A stretch of 64,000 nucleotides of DNA, taken from NCBI GenBank assembly GCA_018223365.1, contig JAGTTP010000001.1, positions 434,001 through 498,000 of the forward strand, written 5' to 3'. Positions within the stretch are counted from its first letter, which is position 1. The number at the start of each line of letters is the position of its first letter. Positions 50,216-58,959 of this stretch are shown here, piece after piece. The position numbers and the translations under genes were made by a program. The DNA comes from Clostridiaceae bacterium Marseille-Q4145. Its GTDB lineage: Bacteria; Bacillota; Clostridia; Lachnospirales; Lachnospiraceae. The notes beneath the pieces are model-generated. The model ran no database searches. It was not told the origin of the DNA and saw nothing but the letters and a program-made list of their open reading frames with translations.

Positions 50216-51079
50216 ATGGAACGTGTTTCCCCACACATTCAAACTTGCCGCTACATTCATACTCCCAGTTCTTTTGCCCGCCAAAGCCTGCTCTATGTAC
50301 AGGAGGCCGGACACTTAAAAAGCCGCGACCGGCATATCAGCCGTCGTTCTCATCTGGAATCCTATCTCTTCTTTATTGTATTATCAGGCAGCGGTACTGT
50401 CAGCATCCAGGACACTCATTTTGCCCTGCGTAGCGGTGATCATGTCTTTCTCGACTGTCGACAGCCTTATTTTCACGAAAGCAGTCAGGATGACCCCTGG
50501 GAACTTCTCTGGGTACATTTTAACGGGACTGCCATGGACGGTTACTGGAAGTATTTCACCGGGCATCAGAAATCATCCATTTTCCATCCTGGTAATGCCT
50601 CGCCATTTCAATTACTGCTAGAAGAGCTTCTGACACTGGAAGAAACCCGCAGCAGCAACCGGGAGTTGCTGGAAAACGAACTACTGCACCGCCTTGCCAC
50701 CCAGCTTCTTCTCTGGCAGAAAGAAAAAGATACTGACGGACATACCGACAGTACCCTCTCTAAACTTCAGGAAATCCGTTCCTATCTGGACGAACATTAT
50801 ACGGAAAAACTCTCCCTTGACGAACTTGCCAACCGGTTCTATATTAGTAAATATCATATGTCACGTGAATTTAAAAAAAGCTTTGGCATCACCATGGGAA
50901 ACTACCTGACTTCCCTGCGTATCACCAAAGCCAAAGAGATGCTCCGTTTCTCCGATCTTCAGATCGAAACCATCGCCAGAAATTGCGGCATCGAAGACAA
51001 CAGTTACTTTAATAAAGTATTCCAGAAAGCGGAGGGGATTACCGCCCGGGAATATCGCCGAAAATGGAGGGGACAATGA
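50216..51079 (+). CDS. AraC-family regulator with cupin sensor domain
   Basis: A regulator whose ATG at 50216 follows an AGGAG site, giving 287 residues; a frame extension 14 codons upstream crosses the palindrome. The N-terminal AraC-binding cupin (about 20-150, with GSGTVSIQDTHFALRSGDHVFLD) is followed by a two-HTH domain (about 190-287, LSLDELANRFYISKYHMSREFKKSFGITMGNYL and IARNCGIEDNSYFNKVFQKAEGITAREYR). Sugar-type ligands are usual in this class. It is divergent from gmd and overlaps the MATE gene downstream, so it could control both. Confidence 0.9.
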   Translation: MERVSPHIQTCRYIHTPSSFARQSLLYVQEAGHLKSRDRHISRRSHLESYLFFIVLSGSGTVSIQDTHFALRSGDHVFLDCRQPYFHESSQDDPWELLWVHFNGTAMDGYWKYFTGHQKSSIFHPGNASPFQLLLEELLTLEETRSSNRELLENELLHRLATQLLLWQKEKDTDGHTDSTLSKLQEIRSYLDEHYTEKLSLDELANRFYISKYHMSREFKKSFGITMGNYLTSLRITKAKEMLRFSDLQIETIARNCGIEDNSYFNKVFQKAEGITAREYRRKWRGQ

Positions 51080-52455
51080 TGTCCAAGGATTCGTACAAGA
51101 TCGATATGTGCAATGGCCCAGTTTTACCAAAGGTCATTGCATTTAGTTTACCCTTAATGCTGTCCAGCTGTCTTCAGCTTCTCTTTAATGCCGCCGATGT
51201 CATTGTAGTCGGCCGCTTTGCAGGAAGTTCTTCGCTGGCAGCCGTTGGTTCCACGACTACCATTATCAATCTGCTCACCAATCTGTTCATCGGATTTTCC
51301 ATCGGCGCCAATGTCAATGTGGCCCGCACCATTGGAAATCAGGACGAGCAAGGTACACAGGACAACGTCCACACTGCCGTATCTGTCAGCCTGATCTCCG
51401 GTATCGCATTGGTCATCATCGGCGTCCTCACGGCCCGGCCGTTTCTGACATGGATGGGTACACCCGATGACGTGATCGGAAAAGCAACCCTTTACCTGAC
51501 GATCATTTTCATCGGCATGCCATCCAACATGGCTTATAACTTTGGAAGTTCCATCCTGCGTGCCATAGGTGACACCAAGCGGCCGCTTTACTTTCTGTCC
51601 GCCGCCGGTGTGCTGAATATTATCCTAAACCTCATCTTTGTCATTCTGTTCCGCATGGACGTAGCCGGTGTGGCACTTGCAACTATTTTATCAGAAACCT
51701 TAAGTGCTGTTCTGATCCTCGGCTGCCTCTGTAAAACCAAAGGTTCCTGCCACTTAAATATCCGGAAGCTTTACATTCATCCAACACAGTTAAAGCGTAT
51801 GCTGCGGATTGGTCTTCCTGCAGGTATCCAGGCTGCCCTGTTTTCCTTCTCCAATGTGTTGATTCAGTCATCCATCAACTCCTTTGGATCTGTAGTCATG
51901 GCAGGAAGTAGTGCAGCTGCCAGCATTGAAAACTTTGTCTACATCTCCATGAACGCTGTTCATCAGGCCATGGTAAGCTTTGTAAGCCAGAACAACGGTG
52001 CCGGAAAAGCAGAGCGGATCAATAAGATCCTCTTCTCCTGCCTCTTCCTTGTTACCATCGTTGGCATCGTCATGGGTGGCGGAGTCAATCTCCTGTCTGT
52101 GCCTCTCCTGTCCATCTATTCCTCTGACCCGGCTGTTATTGCCGCGGGGCAGACAAGGTTATTCTGGATCAGCGCCCCGTATTTCCTTTGCGGAGTCATG
52201 GAAGTCATCATGGGCGTCATGCGAGGTCTCGGCTATGCCATCACTCCTATGCTGGTGGCTCTCTCCGGTGCCTGCCTGTTCCGGATCATCTGGCTTCAGA
52301 CTATATTTGCCTGGCATCCGACCCAGGAAGTATTGTATCTTTCCTATGCCACCTCCTGGATTCTGACCTCGTTCATTCATCTGATGACCTATCTGTACGC
52401 AAGACGGCATCACCCATTGTTTGTAAAAAATAATCACTCCCGGCAGCTGAAATAG
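51076..52455 (+). CDS. MATE-family efflux transporter
   Basis: A membrane transporter of about 459 residues and twelve hydrophobic segments (opening KVIAFSLPLMLSSCLQLLFNAADVIVVGRFAGSSSLAAVG). Two adjacent ATG codons (51076 and 51079) follow GGAGGGG and overlap the AraC stop as ATGA/TGATG; either may be used. It is probably co-expressed with the regulator. Its 3' end overlaps the convergent ATPase gene by 22 nt. The substrate is unknown. Confidence 0.9.
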   Translation: MMSKDSYKIDMCNGPVLPKVIAFSLPLMLSSCLQLLFNAADVIVVGRFAGSSSLAAVGSTTTIINLLTNLFIGFSIGANVNVARTIGNQDEQGTQDNVHTAVSVSLISGIALVIIGVLTARPFLTWMGTPDDVIGKATLYLTIIFIGMPSNMAYNFGSSILRAIGDTKRPLYFLSAAGVLNIILNLIFVILFRMDVAGVALATILSETLSAVLILGCLCKTKGSCHLNIRKLYIHPTQLKRMLRIGLPAGIQAALFSFSNVLIQSSINSFGSVVMAGSSAAASIENFVYISMNAVHQAMVSFVSQNNGAGKAERINKILFSCLFLVTIVGIVMGGGVNLLSVPLLSIYSSDPAVIAAGQTRLFWISAPYFLCGVMEVIMGVMRGLGYAITPMLVALSGACLFRIIWLQTIFAWHPTQEVLYLSYATSWILTSFIHLMTYLYARRHHPLFVKNNHSRQLK

Positions 52456-54566
52456 ATCAGCTGCCTTTTTTCGCCCAGCTTTTCCAGAATCTTTCTGGCA
52501 TTCTTATACTTCTTCGGATCCAGGTTCACAAAAGGATCATCAAGCACCACCGTCGGCTGATCTGCATCGCAGATGGCATCCACCAGTGCAAAGCGTTCCG
52601 CCAGCCGGAATAAATCCTGCCAGCCAGTGCTGAAACATTCGGTATCCCGAAGGCTTCCTTCCTGCTGTACCTTCATCTTCAGATTGACATCCATGGCAAC
52701 TGACGGTTCCCACTCCGGCACTAATTCTGACAGGTAGTCTTCCGTACCTTCTTTCAGACGATCCAGATATCTCGACAGCAGCTGGTTTTTGGCTGTCTCC
52801 AGGAATCCCAGCGTCTGTTCCAGACGGTCACAGGTGCGGACTGCATCTTCAATCTGTGCAGTCAACGCTGCATCCTGCTCTTCCAGCTCCGGCAATCTCA
52901 CTGTTTCCTCTTCCAGCATGCGAATCCGGCTCTCTATTCGTCCGGTCTCCTGCTGGATTGCTTTTTCTGCTTCCCGGTTCTGCTGCAATCGTCTCTCCAG
53001 CTCTTCCTGGGAAATAAATTCCATCTCCGGCAGCGGTTCCGCTGCTTTGGGGTGATCATTTAAATAAGACTGACAAATTTCCTTCGCATCTCTCGAAGCA
53101 TTTCTCCGGCTCTCGCACTCCGCCTTCAGCTGCTGATATTCCTGCGAACGCTTCCGTTCCTGCTGCCAGCAGGCTTCCAGTTCTTCCGGCGTCGCATCCT
53201 CCGATGTTTGGAATGTTTCGGTCAGTCGATGCCGAAGTTCCTTCATGGTCTGGTCCAGTTCCTCGTAAACTTCTGCATCCTGTTCTGCCTGTTCCTCATA
53301 ATTTTCAAGTGCAACCTTTACCTTATGAAGTTCTCTTCCCTGTTTGCCCCATTTTCCGGTCTCCCGAAGCGCTTTTAAGAAGGAACCAATGATCAGTAAA
53401 GCCCCAAATACCAGCGTTGCAGCTCCGGCCAGCATCGATGCTTTCTCACTGGAAAAGATCTCCGCATTAGCTACTGTCTTAGACAGCAGCACAAAAACTG
53501 CACCTGCTGCAGCTGTCCCAAATGCACCTGCCAGTCCCTGCTTTCTTCCTGCCACCAGCTCCTGACATTCCTCCAGCACTTCCTGCTGAGAACGCACTGC
53601 CGCTTCACTGCGTTCCTTTTGCTGTGCCGCTGCTTCCCGTTTTTCTATGGTTGTCCGCAGTTCATAAATCTGGCTTCTCAAAAGATCCAGCAAAGTTTCA
53701 TCAGCCGGAACGGTCTCATACTGTGCCAGTGCCACATTTGCTTTCTGCAGCACAGCTTCTGTCGCATCCGCTCTCTGTTTTAACTGTAGATACTGTTCCT
53801 GCTCATTTTTCTGAATATTCCGTTCCTGCAGCTTCCGTCCTGTCTTCTCCAGCTGCTCCGTTTTTTCATGAGCAAATTGTTCCTGACGTTTCTGCTCAAT
53901 ATGAGCTGTCCTCTCATTTTCCAGTTCTTTCATCCGGTTCATAAGTATCATCTGATCTTCCCGGACTGCTCTCTGATCATCCCGAAGCTTCGCAATCTGT
54001 CCCCGGTTACCGGTCTTTCGGAAATATTTCATCCGGTCTTCCAGCAAACGCACCGCCTGCTCATAATTCTGCATGTCACCGGACTCTTCTTCCACATGGG
54101 TAAGTCTTGCATTAAGACTGTCATTGACCGCCACACCCAGATTCAGCTGGCCAAGATAGCAGGTTCTCTCCCATGCTGCCCGGTCAATATGAAATAACTC
54201 ATCTCCCAGATGTTCCGAATAATCGGTACTTGGAAGCCCTGTTGCCAAATCATAAAGAGCAAATTTGTCTTCCCGTTCCTTCGTTCCGAAAAACCGCTCC
54301 ATTCGATAAGATTTTCCATTCGCCTCAAATTCCATACTGCCGCCATAAACACCGCCCTGCCATGGCTTATATCTGCGCCGCTCATTTTCCAGCAAAGACC
54401 GCTTCGTGGTGACATCCATTCCATAAAGCATGGCTTTCAGAAATGCAGCCAGGGTAGATTTGCCCCAGCCATTTTCTCCGTTAATCACATTGAGACCTTC
54501 AGAAAAATCCATCTGCATCTCATGCAGCTTTCCAAAATTTGAAATATGTATCTTCTTAATCTGCAT
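52434..54566 (-). CDS. SbcC/YhaN-like ATPase with central membrane segments
   Basis: A 710-residue SMC-type ABC ATPase. Walker A ENGWGKST (about residue 35) is at the N-terminus and Walker B VVLDDPFVNLDP at the C-terminus, with long Gln/Glu-rich coiled coils between. Around residues 345-410 are two strongly hydrophobic stretches (GTAAAGAVFVLLSK and ASMLAGAATLVFGALLIIGSF), as in YhaN-type relatives. With the SbcD-like nuclease encoded just upstream (1-nt gap) it likely forms a DNA end-processing complex, possibly membrane-attached. The ATG at 54566 follows GGGGAGGAAT. Confidence 0.85.
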   Translation of the reverse strand: MQIKKIHISNFGKLHEMQMDFSEGLNVINGENGWGKSTLAAFLKAMLYGMDVTTKRSLLENERRRYKPWQGGVYGGSMEFEANGKSYRMERFFGTKEREDKFALYDLATGLPSTDYSEHLGDELFHIDRAAWERTCYLGQLNLGVAVNDSLNARLTHVEEESGDMQNYEQAVRLLEDRMKYFRKTGNRGQIAKLRDDQRAVREDQMILMNRMKELENERTAHIEQKRQEQFAHEKTEQLEKTGRKLQERNIQKNEQEQYLQLKQRADATEAVLQKANVALAQYETVPADETLLDLLRSQIYELRTTIEKREAAAQQKERSEAAVRSQQEVLEECQELVAGRKQGLAGAFGTAAAGAVFVLLSKTVANAEIFSSEKASMLAGAATLVFGALLIIGSFLKALRETGKWGKQGRELHKVKVALENYEEQAEQDAEVYEELDQTMKELRHRLTETFQTSEDATPEELEACWQQERKRSQEYQQLKAECESRRNASRDAKEICQSYLNDHPKAAEPLPEMEFISQEELERRLQQNREAEKAIQQETGRIESRIRMLEEETVRLPELEEQDAALTAQIEDAVRTCDRLEQTLGFLETAKNQLLSRYLDRLKEGTEDYLSELVPEWEPSVAMDVNLKMKVQQEGSLRDTECFSTGWQDLFRLAERFALVDAICDADQPTVVLDDPFVNLDPKKYKNARKILEKLGEKRQLIYFSCRE

Positions 54567-54567
54567 G

Positions 54568-55635
54568 CTATTCCTCCCCATTCAACGCGCGGAGTCCCAG
54601 CCGCAATATTTCTTCTTTTTCCTCTTCCGACAGTTCAGATGCCATCACCTGACGCACAAACTCGCCCTTCAGAGACACATCATACTGATAATCCTCCGGC
54701 CGGATCAACAACCTTGTCTGATCCTTTACTTTCAGAAAATAATAAGCCTCTTTCAGCTTCGTTTCCATCCAGTCAACGTCTGGAGTCAGTTCCGGCAGTA
54801 ACTCTCCCGTCAGCACCAGTTTTACCAGGTCCTTTTCCGGAATCTTTGCAAGCGCCTGCTCTGCTGCCGCAAACATCTCCTGCTCCGTCTGGCAGTCCGT
54901 CAGATCTGTTTCCACTTCGTGAAGTGTCCGGCATGCGCAGGGAACAAATTCTGATTGCACATGACCATCCTCAATCTCCAGCTTCACATATCCCTTCGGA
55001 CCACATTCATCAAATCCTCGCCCTTCCAGACAGCCACTATAGCACCAGATGCCTCTGTCATCCAGTTGCTCCTGCTGGTATGAATGAATATGACCAAGTG
55101 CCAGATAATCAATTCCTTTATCCCGGAAATCCCGCAGCGCAATGCCATCCGCTCCTCCGCCGTATTCACTGGCCATTCCATGGAGCAGCACAAGATTTAC
55201 CTTCTCCGCATCCAGCTCCAGTGCCTGTGGAAGCAATCCCACATTTTCTTCCGAAAGTTCCGCTCCGGTAATACGGATGCCATCCTGCTCATACGTCTTC
55301 CAGCTATTTCCAAACATACGCAGATTTTCCGGCAGTTCATTCTCACCAGTAAGCAGCTCCTCCCGGTCATGATTTCCCTTCAGATAATAAAAATAAATCT
55401 GCGGATATTTCCGCATCGCATTCAGCACACAGTTCCGTGCCCGCACGGACACCTTGCCCGCGTCAAATAAATCTCCGCACAGTAAAATTGCTTCCACGCC
55501 GTCTTCTGCCGCCATGTCCACCATTTTTGTAAATGTATGCAAAAGTTCCATCCGCCGCTCCCGGGCTTTCTCCGGCGGCAGTCCGGATTCCATTCGGGAA
55601 TCCAGATGCAGATCCGCACAATGTATCAGCTTCAC
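54568..55635 (-). CDS. SbcD/YhaO-like metallophosphatase DNA nuclease
   Basis: A 355-residue protein with the Mre11/SbcD phosphoesterase motifs IHCADLHLDS, LLCGDLFDAG, LKGNHDREE, LLHGMASE and LALGHIHSYQ, followed by a C-terminal capping region that would bind the partner ATPase. The start is GTG at 55635, overlapping the phosphatase stop by one base (TAGTG), with AAGGAGG upstream. Confidence 0.9.
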   Translation of the reverse strand: MKLIHCADLHLDSRMESGLPPEKARERRMELLHTFTKMVDMAAEDGVEAILLCGDLFDAGKVSVRARNCVLNAMRKYPQIYFYYLKGNHDREELLTGENELPENLRMFGNSWKTYEQDGIRITGAELSEENVGLLPQALELDAEKVNLVLLHGMASEYGGGADGIALRDFRDKGIDYLALGHIHSYQQEQLDDRGIWCYSGCLEGRGFDECGPKGYVKLEIEDGHVQSEFVPCACRTLHEVETDLTDCQTEQEMFAAAEQALAKIPEKDLVKLVLTGELLPELTPDVDWMETKLKEAYYFLKVKDQTRLLIRPEDYQYDVSLKGEFVRQVMASELSEEEKEEILRLGLRALNGEE

Positions 55636-56099
55636 TACTCCATATCCTCCTTCAGGATGTGTTCCAGAAGAGCCTGGCAGCCCTCCATCACATCCGTATA
55701 TGTCTCATCAAAATTACCCGTATACCAAGGGTCCGCAATGTCCCCGCCTCGGTTCGTAAATTCCAGAAGTTTGTGAATCTTATGCTCCGGATCGCCGCCT
55801 GCAATGCGGTTCATATTGCGTATATTCCAGGTGTCCATACCAATCAGGTAATCATATTTCTCATAATCGGAACGCTTCATCTGTACTGCCCGATGATCCC
55901 CGCAGGGAATGCCAACCTCATATAATTTCGCCTGGGTGCCCCGGTGCGGCCGGTTGCCGATCTCCTCCGTGCTGGTGGCAGCGGAGTCGATGTAAAAACA
56001 ATCACTCAGACCACGCTTGTCCACTAAATATTGCATAACGTACTGGGCCATGGTGCTGCGGCAAATATTGCCGTGGCAGATGAATAGTATTTTTATCAT
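55635..56099 (-). CDS. Low-molecular-weight protein-tyrosine phosphatase
   Basis: A 154-residue phosphatase with P-loop FICHGNICRSTMAQ (C-x5-R-S) at the N-terminus and general-acid Asp in IADPWYTG. ATG 56099 is preferred, with AGGAG upstream, over a TTG six codons earlier. Such enzymes often act on bacterial tyrosine kinases of capsule synthesis, or on arginine phosphate. No kinase is encoded nearby. It is the first gene of the phosphatase-nuclease-ATPase operon. Confidence 0.94.
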   Translation of the reverse strand: MIKILFICHGNICRSTMAQYVMQYLVDKRGLSDCFYIDSAATSTEEIGNRPHRGTQAKLYEVGIPCGDHRAVQMKRSDYEKYDYLIGMDTWNIRNMNRIAGGDPEHKIHKLLEFTNRGGDIADPWYTGNFDETYTDVMEGCQALLEHILKEDME

Positions 56100-56150
56100 G
56101 TTCTTATATCTCCTCAAATCGTCGTATTTCCTTATATTTAAAGGATTTTT

Positions 56151-56261
56151 ACAACTTTCATTTTTCTTGTAGTTTCTGTATCTTCTTATAAATTCTCATG
56201 TTTTGGCAGTCAAAAGTTGTAAAACTACCCATATTTTACAACTTTACAACTTTACAACTTA
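56151..56261. repeat. Tandem ACAACTTT repeats beside the integrase end
   Basis: Three back-to-back copies of ACAACTT(T/A) occupy 56238-56261, with a further copy near 56151 and an inverted GTTGTAAA near 56216. They lie between the phosphatase start and the integrase stop codon. Short direct repeats next to a tyrosine-integrase gene are typical arm-binding sites at the end of an integrative element (inference), so this may be the left end of the former island. Confidence 0.45.
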
Positions 56262-56621
56262 CCGATTGCAGACTTCTTTCATCTCTTTTTGAATATCGTC
56301 AAAGTCCAAGTGCGTGTATGTATTCAGCGTAACTCCTATATCAGAATATCCCATAATCTTCTGTAATGTCTTAGGGTTCATTCCCGACTTTGCCATATTA
56401 GAACAAAAGGTATGTCGGCAAACATGAGGTGTGATTTTAGGTAATTCCTGTTTATATATTTTATTATACTTCTCCCAAATATGCTGAAAATATTTCTCCC
56501 AATGTAAAGCAACCATAGGCATATCATTTTTATCTAAATACAGGAAAACGCTTTTACCGTCTATCATAGGTTCTGATTTTGGCTTTTTACGATTTTGAAT
56601 AATCTTATCCAAGGTGATCAT
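56259..56621 (-). pseudogene. Tyrosine integrase, C-terminal fragment
   Basis: The last ~118 residues of a phage/Tn916-type integrase. The catalytic box HVCRHTFCSNM, LQKIMGYSDIGVTLNTYTHL (His/Gly and nucleophile Tyr) are intact. The N-terminal part is cut at about 56612, where the reading frame joins a truncated IS256-type transposase. A middle fragment of what is probably the same gene lies at 57105-57278. Confidence 0.85.
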
Positions 56622-56790
56622 CCATTTCGGCCTCCATCATTTCTTTAATGGTGCCTCCTAAGAGATCTTTGAGAGCATCCTGGATGTCTTCTGCAGTCTC
56701 GATATCGTATTCTTCGAGAAGCTGCCGAATGATGTTTCTTTTACCATCGGTCATTTGTACTCTGTGTACAGGTTTCTTTTGGCTTGCCAT
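56605..56790 (-). pseudogene. IS256-family transposase, N-terminal fragment (copy 1)
   Basis: Sixty-one residues matching the start of mutator-type (IS256) transposases, ending EMMEAEMDDHLG exactly where the family normally continues, then stopping at the integrase junction. The DNA from 56703 to 56873 is repeated at 61808-61978. Confidence 0.8.
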
Positions 56791-56873
56791 AATAAAAGGC
56801 CTTCCTAATAATAATTATTTTATCATAGAAGGACCTTGCCTAGATTATTTTACAGAAAAAGTTTCACAGACTC
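56703..56873. repeat. 171-bp IS256-end repeat, copy 1
   Basis: Matches 61808-61978 in the same orientation with about four mismatches in 171 bp. It comprises the first ~29 transposase codons, the leader and the terminal ACAGAAAAAGTTTCACAGACTC-like end. Confidence 0.9.
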
Positions 56874-57104
56874 CTGCTTTTTGCTAAAGTTAATGACATT
56901 GTGTATAATCAGCGTTCCGATTTTTTTGATACTGTTTCCTATTGTATTTGTACGCCACTGTTAGAATTATAATAATTTCTTACACAACTTCCAAACTAGA
57001 AAGATATACTCTTAATTCTTCTAATAGTTCGTTCCAATCATTTTGAATTTCTGATGTTCGTTTGAACGCATTCCTATATTCAGCTCTACATTCCTCAATA
57101 TACT

Positions 57105-57278
57105 GCTTGACGTTTTGGTATCTTCAATAACATACTTCATATCTCTGGTTCTTTGAAGCTGATGATTTACACTGATTTGCTTTTCTTCAAAATCAATATC
57201 GGAAAGTGTCAACCCACAGAACTCTGAAATACGAAGTCCGATTTTAAAGAGGATAAACATACATTTCATCTGTTTCAA
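57105..57278 (-). pseudogene. Tyrosine integrase, middle fragment
   Basis: Reading from 57278, FKIGLRISEFCGLTLSDIDF carries the first catalytic Arg of tyrosine integrases and continues to EDTKTSS near 57110. The frame then enters unrelated sequence. In another frame the next ~40 codons (ending LRVYLSSLEVV and a stop at about 56981) look like the C-terminus of a different, unrecognised protein. The N-terminal DNA-binding part of the integrase is missing. The remaining 56874-56980 interval holds no recognisable gene. Confidence 0.7.
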
Positions 57279-57732
57279 TCAATGTCACATAATCACATAT
57301 CGCAGAAATAGAAATATCATCCTCTTTCATATTTTTCATTAATTCATCTATTAAATCGTGCTGAATGACAAAACCCTTATTCTGTGAACTAAATATTCTA
57401 ATGGTCTTTCGTGGTATCATTCCCTGCGGTCCTGCTCCTGTAACATAATTTACAATAACAATCACATCCTTTGCACCATCGCCATCTATATCTTGAAATC
57501 CAACTGCCTCTACGCTGTCAAACATACCTACGCTATCATTCTCAGTACTATTGTTTTCAAAATAAGCTGGGAAATGGTACACAATTTGATTGTCCTTTGC
57601 CAGCACAAATGAGACATCTTCCCAAAGCGTATTATAAGTCGGTAGATAAGACACAAGTCGTACCTCACCCCAATCATTCAAATCCACCTCAAAGGATTGT
57701 TCGATTATAACCCGGCTTTCATCTAATTTCTC
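57244..57732 (-). pseudogene. FG-GAP/VCBS-like protein fragment
   Basis: About 160 codons open from 57732 (after an in-frame TAA) to 57244. The calcium-binding-like motif DIDGDGAKDVIVIVNYV is clear. No signal peptide or normal start is present; only an internal GTG at 57687 could begin translation. The last dozen residues overlap the integrase fragment, so both ends appear to be deletion joints. It was probably part of an extracellular or lipoprotein gene. Confidence 0.6.
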
Positions 57733-58239
57733 TTATGATGGATAGTCCACTTCAATATCTGCAATATCTGTCAATTGCTGTATTTCTTTCGTACCATCAA
57801 AATATAAAATGACTTGCTCATCAAATTGTTCTTCGCCTGACAGGATTACTTCTACATAGTCCTCATATCATGTAACTTTCCAACAACTACTGGTGATGCT
57901 TCCACCGTCATTGTGCAATTCAAAATCTGTTTGAGATATCTTATCTTTGCTTTCCATAAGGACTAATCGTCCACTTGCTGAACCAAAAGGTCAGTCTGGT
58001 TCTCCGACTGCCTGAAGTGTCAATTCGTATTTTCCATCCGGCGAATTTGAGGTATCAATAGTTACCTTCTTATAATTTGTAATATAAGAAAAGGATATCC
58101 CCAGAATTAAAACTATCGCACATATTAAACCTATAAGGCCCAAAAAACTTTGTTTTTCTTCATAAATAGTATCATCTCCAATCCATTTTAATGTCCACGT
58201 ATATCCAGTTCTTTCAATAGAGAATTTCCACTTCCCCAT
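57733..58239 (-). pseudogene. Membrane protein (DUF5412-like) with two in-frame TGA codons
   Basis: One continuous frame of 169 codons: a basic start MGKWKFSIERTGYTWTLKW, one transmembrane segment (about 33-52, LGLIGLICAIVLILGISF), then SPDGKYELTLQAVGEPD. TGA at 57991-57993 and TGA at 57868-57870 interrupt it, after which protein-like sequence continues (YEDYVEVILSGEEQFDEQVI) to TAA at 57733. Both TGA codons stand where I would expect tryptophan. The family name is from memory and uncertain. The start overlaps the upstream gene by 52 nt. Confidence 0.65.
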
Positions 58240-58628
58240 GAATATACAATATAATAACCGCTGTCCTCTATTTCTTCCGAAAATTGTAGTGCCTTATGTT
58301 CAATCACCTTAATGGACTGCCCTTCTTGAATTTCCACCAAATATTCCCACTCGTTGCTTCTGTAATCTGAATAATAAGTTTCCAATTCTTCCAAAGACAA
58401 TTCACTCTTGATTAGAATTGCCCCGAAATATTGCATCCCATTTCCATTCCCCGTCAGCTTTCCTGTCTGTGATATAGCTTCTATCAATTCTGTCTGTTCT
58501 GGCAAAGGTGTTTCACACAACATTTTCTCTACATTATATGCACAGTAATTATTGTAAACAGGAACCGATACAAATGCTGCAAGTATCAAAACAATCAAGC
58601 ATATCCCCGCTATTTTTGTTTTTTTCAT
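58188..58628 (-). CDS. Hypothetical membrane-anchored protein
   Basis: A 146-residue protein with one N-terminal hydrophobic segment (about 4-24, IAGICLIVLILAAFVSVPVY), then a soluble domain with GMQYFGAILIKSELSLEELETYY and a C-terminal DSGYYIVYSWGSGNSLL. The ATG at 58628 is preferred, with AAAGGA upstream. It overlaps the next, decayed, membrane-protein gene by 52 nt. I do not recognise the function; two-gene overlap suggests a linked pair, now broken. Confidence 0.65.
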   Translation of the reverse strand: MKKTKIAGICLIVLILAAFVSVPVYNNYCAYNVEKMLCETPLPEQTELIEAISQTGKLTGNGNGMQYFGAILIKSELSLEELETYYSDYRSNEWEYLVEIQEGQSIKVIEHKALQFSEEIEDSGYYIVYSWGSGNSLLKELDIRGH

Positions 58629-58644
58629 ACTCTGCTTTCCTTTA

Positions 58645-58698
58645 CCCAACTTTTATTCCCAACCGAACTAATTGTAACATGTTGGGAATAAAGTTGGG
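58645..58698. repeat. Long inverted repeat CCCAAC...GTTGGG
   Basis: CCCAACTTTTATTCCCAAC (58645-58663) and GTTGGGAATAAAGTTGGG (58681-58698) are complementary except for one missing base, with a 17-nt loop. Each arm contains two CCCAAC/GTTGGG boxes. It lies just upstream of the hypothetical membrane protein. The rest of 58700-58959 is AT-rich and shows no gene. Confidence 0.6.
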
Positions 58699-58959
58699 AA
58701 TAAAAATAAAAAAACTTCAGATTTTCTTATAAGGTTTCTTCTTTTCCCTTTACCTTTTGTGGCATAGGCTTTTCTGTTTCTCCAGTAACAAAATGTCAAT
58801 AGTTTTTTAATCACTTTTTCAAAAAAAGCCAAAAAAATAGAACGCATAGTTTATTTCCATGCGCTCTATCTAACATTTCATATTAAATTTTTGAATTCTA
58901 CAAAGTGGAATTTTTCGTTCTGTTTCTAAACAAAACAACCCGAAAAATAATCGTCTGAA

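Noticed and set aside
56238..56261. CRISPR array
   Set aside because: The repeat units are contiguous 8-mers without spacers; no other periodic repeats or cas genes occur in the window.
57733..58239. Selenocysteine reading of the two TGA codons
   Set aside because: No SECIS-like hairpin evident after either TGA and no Cys/Sec-type redox motif; tryptophan-to-stop mutation is simpler.
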